Source of the DNA: Clostridia bacterium
Lineage (GTDB): Bacteria; Bacillota; Clostridia; Oscillospirales; CAG-272
Assembly (NCBI GenBank): GCA_024404505.1
Contig: JAKSPU010000013.1
Span: forward strand, 1 to 36,640
Direction of reading: 5' to 3'
Length of the DNA: 36,640 nucleotides
Shown here piece after piece: positions 33,512 to 36,640 of this stretch (position 1 is the first letter of the stretch; each line of letters begins with the position of its first letter). Made by a program: the position numbers and the translations under genes. Under the pieces are notes generated by a model. That model did not search any database, was not told the origin of the DNA, and saw only the letters and a list, made by a program, of their open reading frames with translations.

Positions 33512-33958
33512 ATGGACATGAGTAGTAAGACCTACAAGAAGTACGCCGACGCGCGTGCGCCGCGCTCGCCGCTGTGGAAAAACTGTCTGCGGGCGTTCTG
33601 GGTGGGGGGACTCATCTGCATCATCGGGCAGTGCTTCACCGACCTGTACATCAGCCTCGGCATGGAGAAGGAGGACGGCGGGCTTCTGGCGTCCGTGACG
33701 CTGGTGTTCCTCGCGGTGCTGTTGACCGCGCTCGGCGTATTCGACCGGATCGCCAAGTACGCGGGCGGCGGGACGCTGGTCCCCATCACGGGCTTTGCCA
33801 ACGCGGTGGCATCGCCCGCGATCGACGCGCGCGCTGAGGGGCTGATCCTCGGCGTGGGTGCCAAAATATTCACAGTCGCGGGTCCCGTGCTGCTGTACGG
33901 GACGCTTGCGGGCGTGGTGTACGGCATCGTATATTGGGCAACACAGATAGGAACGTGA
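33512..33958 (+). CDS. spoVAC: Stage V sporulation protein AC
   Basis: SpoVAC is an inner-spore-membrane protein that, with SpoVAD and SpoVAE, moves dipicolinic acid into and out of the forespore and spore. The 148-residue product shows a soluble basic N-terminus, then the family core FWVGGLICIIGQ, ALGVFDRIAKYAGGGTLVPITGFANAVASPA (about 75-110) and LGVGAKIFTVAGPVLLYG (about 115-132), with four hydrophobic spans. Usually spoVAC sits in a spoVAC-spoVAD-spoVAE set; here no partners adjoin. An ATG at 33518 is an alternative start. It shows this organism, or its recent ancestor, forms endospores. Confidence 0.95.
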   Translation: MDMSSKTYKKYADARAPRSPLWKNCLRAFWVGGLICIIGQCFTDLYISLGMEKEDGGLLASVTLVFLAVLLTALGVFDRIAKYAGGGTLVPITGFANAVASPAIDARAEGLILGVGAKIFTVAGPVLLYGTLAGVVYGIVYWATQIGT

Positions 33959-33974
33959 CGGACGACAGGAGAAA

Positions 33975-33998
33975 GGGAGGGAGCCGAAGCTCCCTCCC
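33975..33998. terminator. Hairpin between converging spoVAC and glycosidase genes
   Basis: GGGAGGGAGC (33975-33984), loop CGAA, GCTCCCTCCC (33989-33998) is a perfect 10-bp stem between the two stop codons. T-runs are short on both sides, so termination may be incomplete in both directions. Confidence 0.65.
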
Positions 33999-34004
33999 GA
34001 CTGT

Positions 34005-36640
34005 TTATTGATTCTTCAGTGAAGTATTGACGAAGCAATACTTATCGGTGTAGTATCCGCCGTGGTAGCCGTTCCAGATGCACGGCTCATTGTAGAAGTG
34101 AGGCGGTGCGACGGCGTACAGCTCGCCGGCTGCGTGGTGATGCGGACCGAGCAGGTTACGCAGGTTGTTGACCAGCGTCAGCTCGATCTTGTTCTCGCCC
34201 TCGACCAGATACGGCTTGAGGCTCACGCCGAAGGGCGCCCACAGGATGCGGGTGATTTCCTTGCCGTTGACCTTGACGCGGACGGCGTTGATGCCCTCCT
34301 TGTTGAAGGCGAGTGCGAGGCCCTTCTTTGCGGCGGTCTTGGACAGGTTCAACGTGCGGGTGACGGTCAGCTCGCCGGAGAAGAACAGCAGGCCCTGCCG
34401 CTCGAGCTTTTCCAGCGTGACCTTCTTCTTGGGTGCGACGAGTTTGAAGGTGCCGTCAAAGAAGGAAGCCTTATGCGGGATCTCCTCGAAGGTGCCCTCT
34501 CCGACCACGCCGAAGTTGCCGACGAGGTACATTGCCTCGATTTCCATGTCGTAGGTGAGCTTGTTCTTCTCGCTCTCGAAGATCTTGCCCTTTTCGATGT
34601 TCTCGTAAACCTCCGGGGACTGCTTGAACAGGCAGTGCGTCTCGATGACGTTATCGCCCTTCTTGAGAAGGCCGGAGATGTCCAGCTTGCGGAAGGAATG
34701 GTCGCGGAAGAAGCCGCAGTCGGCGGACGTATCCACAGTCTTTCCGTTGACGGTGATCTCAAAGATCCCGGGTGTCTCGCAGGCCAGATACAACTTACGC
34801 GGGACGTAGTCGGCCTTGACGGTGAACGCACACTTGATGTCGACCGGGCGCTTGAGGTCGAGCGCGCGGGAGCCGACGTTGAGGATGTAGCCGTTCTCCT
34901 CCTGCAGCTTGCCGTCGAACCAATAGGTGCACTTATCCAGCGTCAGCGCATTCTCGGTGACCTTCTTGACGTCCCACTCGCCGGACAGGTCGAGGACGGG
35001 CAGCTCGGCTGCGCGTCTCGGCTTCTTCGCGGGCGTGCCGTCGTCGATGATGACAAGGCTGCCCCACGCCGGGAAGGTATAGGAGCCGGTGAAGGGCGCA
35101 AGCTCGCCGGTCGCGATATCCAGCACCTTGCCGCCGCAGGCGATGACAGCCGCCTGTTCCTCTGCGGTGGAGTTGACGAAGTACCGCATGGTGAAGCCGT
35201 CAGCCGGGAATTCACGCAGCGTATAGGTGATCTTAGGATTGTCGATGATCGGGTTAGCCGGCAGCTCGTCCACGGTGACGATCTCGCCGCCGTTGGCCTT
35301 GAACTCGGCCAGCAGCTTCTCCGTACCCGGCAGGAACGCAATATGAGGCGGGATGATGACCTTCTTGTACTTCATCTCGCCGATGACGAGAGTATCGCCC
35401 TCGACGCGGCCGTGCCGCTCCATGAGGATCTCGTCGCCGAGGTGGAACGGGATATGCTTGGCCTCCAGCTGATCGATGATATCAAGCAGCTTGACGTTCC
35501 AATCTGCAAGTGAGCCGTTGTCCTTGTCGTTGTAGCAGATCCACGCGGAGGTCTGGGTGTGCATGACCAGTGTGTCGACCTTGATCTGACCCTCGGCAAG
35601 CAGCATACCGACGCGGGACATGGCGTCGTTGAAGACCTTATAGTCGGCCCACCACGGCTGCTGGCAGTACATTGCGGGCGGATAGTCGCGCTTGCGGATA
35701 CCGCGCAGGGAGTAGCCCTCGAGGTGCTGGCACATCAGGTTGATGCCGCGCACCATCATCCACTCGTAGTTGCGCTTCAGCTCCTCGTGGCCGACGTTGT
35801 GGCCGCAGAGGGCGAAGGTCTCGGACAGGATCTGCTTCTTGCCGGTCTGGGCGGCGGCGGAGGCCAGCTGATGCTGGGTCAGGCAGCGGTTGATGTCGCG
35901 GCCGAGCCAGTCCATGCCGGGGATATCGAAGTACTCATAGTGGGGCATACAAGCACCGTTGGACACGAGCTGGGAGTGGTAGGTCTCCTCCAGCACGAGG
36001 TGACCGGTGAACTTGACGCCGTGAGATACGCACCAATCGTGGATCTGCTTCATGAAGTTTCTGGAGAACAGCTCGGTGATGAGCTTCCAGAACTTCATGC
36101 GGGTCTCCTGATAGCCGGGTCTGTCCTCGATGAAGAGGTCGATCAGGTTGTCGAGCAGGTTTTCGCCATACGCCTTCTTGTACTCGGCGGGCAGCGTCAG
36201 GCTCCACGGGATACCGTTGCGGGAGATCTGCGGCTCGTCGGTGAAGAAGCCGTCGAAGGTAGAGCCGTATTTCTCGTAATAGGGATCGTAGATCTCATGG
36301 ATGAAGTCCGCGATGACCTCGCCGTCGAGCGTATCGACGTAGAAGGGGTTGACGTCGTAATAGAAGCAGTAATTTTCGAAGCAGCCGATCACGCGGGGAC
36401 CGCGGATATCCTCGAGGTCGGGCGTGAATTTCTTGACCCGCAGATACTTCTGCCAATACTTCTCGCCCTTGCCGTTGACCTTACCGCCACCGAAGCCGGA
36501 CGGCCAGCCGTTTTCGTCGTAGGCCCACGCGTGCATGCCGCGCTTGTTGGCCTCGTCGACGGACGCGGTCACGTTCTCGAACCATTCCTCGCCCATGTAC
36601 TCGGTCTGCAGACCGCCGCGGGCGTGCATGAAGAAGCCGC
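34005..36640 (-). CDS. GH106-like glycoside hydrolase, N-terminus outside window
   Basis: At least 877 residues are present; the frame continues past the right edge (GFF precedes the first in-window Met), so the true start is outside. Counting from that Met, the barrel half has YDENGWPSG (37-45), FTDEP with E132, KFTGHLVLEE (about 206-215) and SETFALCGHN with E270. These two Glu residues align with E607 and E772 of the fusion protein at 21913-25101 and are plausible catalytic residues. The second half is beta-rich with GH2-like sugar-binding modules (LDLSGEWDV at about 550 and a later jelly roll). It is related to the GH106 alpha-L-rhamnosidase clan. No signal peptide can be seen because the start is missing. 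Confidence 0.85.
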   Translation of the reverse strand, partial: GFFMHARGGLQTEYMGEEWFENVTASVDEANKRGMHAWAYDENGWPSGFGGGKVNGKGEKYWQKYLRVKKFTPDLEDIRGPRVIGCFENYCFYYDVNPFYVDTLDGEVIADFIHEIYDPYYEKYGSTFDGFFTDEPQISRNGIPWSLTLPAEYKKAYGENLLDNLIDLFIEDRPGYQETRMKFWKLITELFSRNFMKQIHDWCVSHGVKFTGHLVLEETYHSQLVSNGACMPHYEYFDIPGMDWLGRDINRCLTQHQLASAAAQTGKKQILSETFALCGHNVGHEELKRNYEWMMVRGINLMCQHLEGYSLRGIRKRDYPPAMYCQQPWWADYKVFNDAMSRVGMLLAEGQIKVDTLVMHTQTSAWICYNDKDNGSLADWNVKLLDIIDQLEAKHIPFHLGDEILMERHGRVEGDTLVIGEMKYKKVIIPPHIAFLPGTEKLLAEFKANGGEIVTVDELPANPIIDNPKITYTLREFPADGFTMRYFVNSTAEEQAAVIACGGKVLDIATGELAPFTGSYTFPAWGSLVIIDDGTPAKKPRRAAELPVLDLSGEWDVKKVTENALTLDKCTYWFDGKLQEENGYILNVGSRALDLKRPVDIKCAFTVKADYVPRKLYLACETPGIFEITVNGKTVDTSADCGFFRDHSFRKLDISGLLKKGDNVIETHCLFKQSPEVYENIEKGKIFESEKNKLTYDMEIEAMYLVGNFGVVGEGTFEEIPHKASFFDGTFKLVAPKKKVTLEKLERQGLLFFSGELTVTRTLNLSKTAAKKGLALAFNKEGINAVRVKVNGKEITRILWAPFGVSLKPYLVEGENKIELTLVNNLRNLLGPHHHAAGELYAVAPPHFYNEPCIWNGYHGGYYTDKYCFVNTSLKNQ

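Noticed and set aside
33512..33958. Complete spoVAC-D-E cluster
   Set aside because: Downstream of spoVAC there is a hairpin and then a minus-strand glycosidase; no SpoVAD or SpoVAE sequence is present.
1..36640. CRISPR arrays, tRNA/rRNA genes, prophage, integrase, insertion sequences and known defence systems
   Set aside because: I looked on both strands; no spaced direct repeats, tRNA-like clover-leaf, transposase, integrase, nuclease-helicase or reverse transcriptase motifs were found.

Overview
The window reads as a chromosomal segment of a GC-rich, endospore-forming member of the Clostridia, probably a gut anaerobe. The evidence is a SpoVAC gene, Mini-RNase III, RimO, a PPi-type phosphofructokinase, clean Gram-positive promoters (TTGACA-17-TATAAT) with AAGGAGG ribosome sites, and several intracellular glycosidases. 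I cannot name the genus. Coding density is high, with short operons on both strands separated by strong hairpin terminators. I found no tRNA, rRNA, CRISPR, prophage, transposase or recognisable defence system.

Layout. 1-4651 (minus): partial htpG, an AI-2E-family permease, an alpha/beta hydrolase and a small membrane protein. The last three look like one operon from a promoter at 4698-4726. 4816-6238 (plus): a strong promoter, a structured leader, and rplJ-rplL as an isolated pair with its own terminator. 6275-6470: inverted repeats of a dispersed type. 6481-11906 (minus): a D-2-hydroxyacid dehydrogenase, an unusual 11-residue-repeat protein, a cyclophilin, Mini-RNase III, a YgjV-like protein, a one-span protein, and the UPF0210/ACT pair. 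11961-14879 (minus): a GT8-GT2-GT2 glycan operon with its own promoter. 15035-17545 (plus): a compact four-gene operon (membrane protein, ribbon-helix-helix protein, phosphoesterase, membrane protein). 17549-20392 (minus): a P2B-type calcium ATPase. 20479-26277 (plus): phosphofructokinase, a giant GH3 plus GH106-like fusion, and a GT2. 26285-28685 (minus): a small membrane protein, pgsA and rimO. 28955-33958 (plus): an orphan sugar-binding protein, a TIM-barrel glycosidase-like protein, a zinc-ribbon-like unknown, and spoVAC. 34005-36640 (minus): a second GH106-like glycosidase that runs off the window.

The recurring theme is carbohydrate handling. Two proteins share a GH106-like barrel, and a third barrel protein has a similar D-E-P motif. 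A solute-binding lipoprotein, four glycosyltransferases and a glycolytic kinase surround them. No ABC permease, sugar regulator or sugar isomerase accompanies them, so the substrate cannot be deduced.

The most unusual items are: the GH3/GH106-like fusion; a membrane-tethered protein built from six near-identical 11-residue repeats resembling LEA proteins; an orphan spoVAC whose ribosome-binding site lies in the 3' arm of the preceding terminator; an rplJL pair detached from its usual rplKA/rpoBC neighbours; and a dispersed hairpin repeat present in two copies. None of these is a proven new system.
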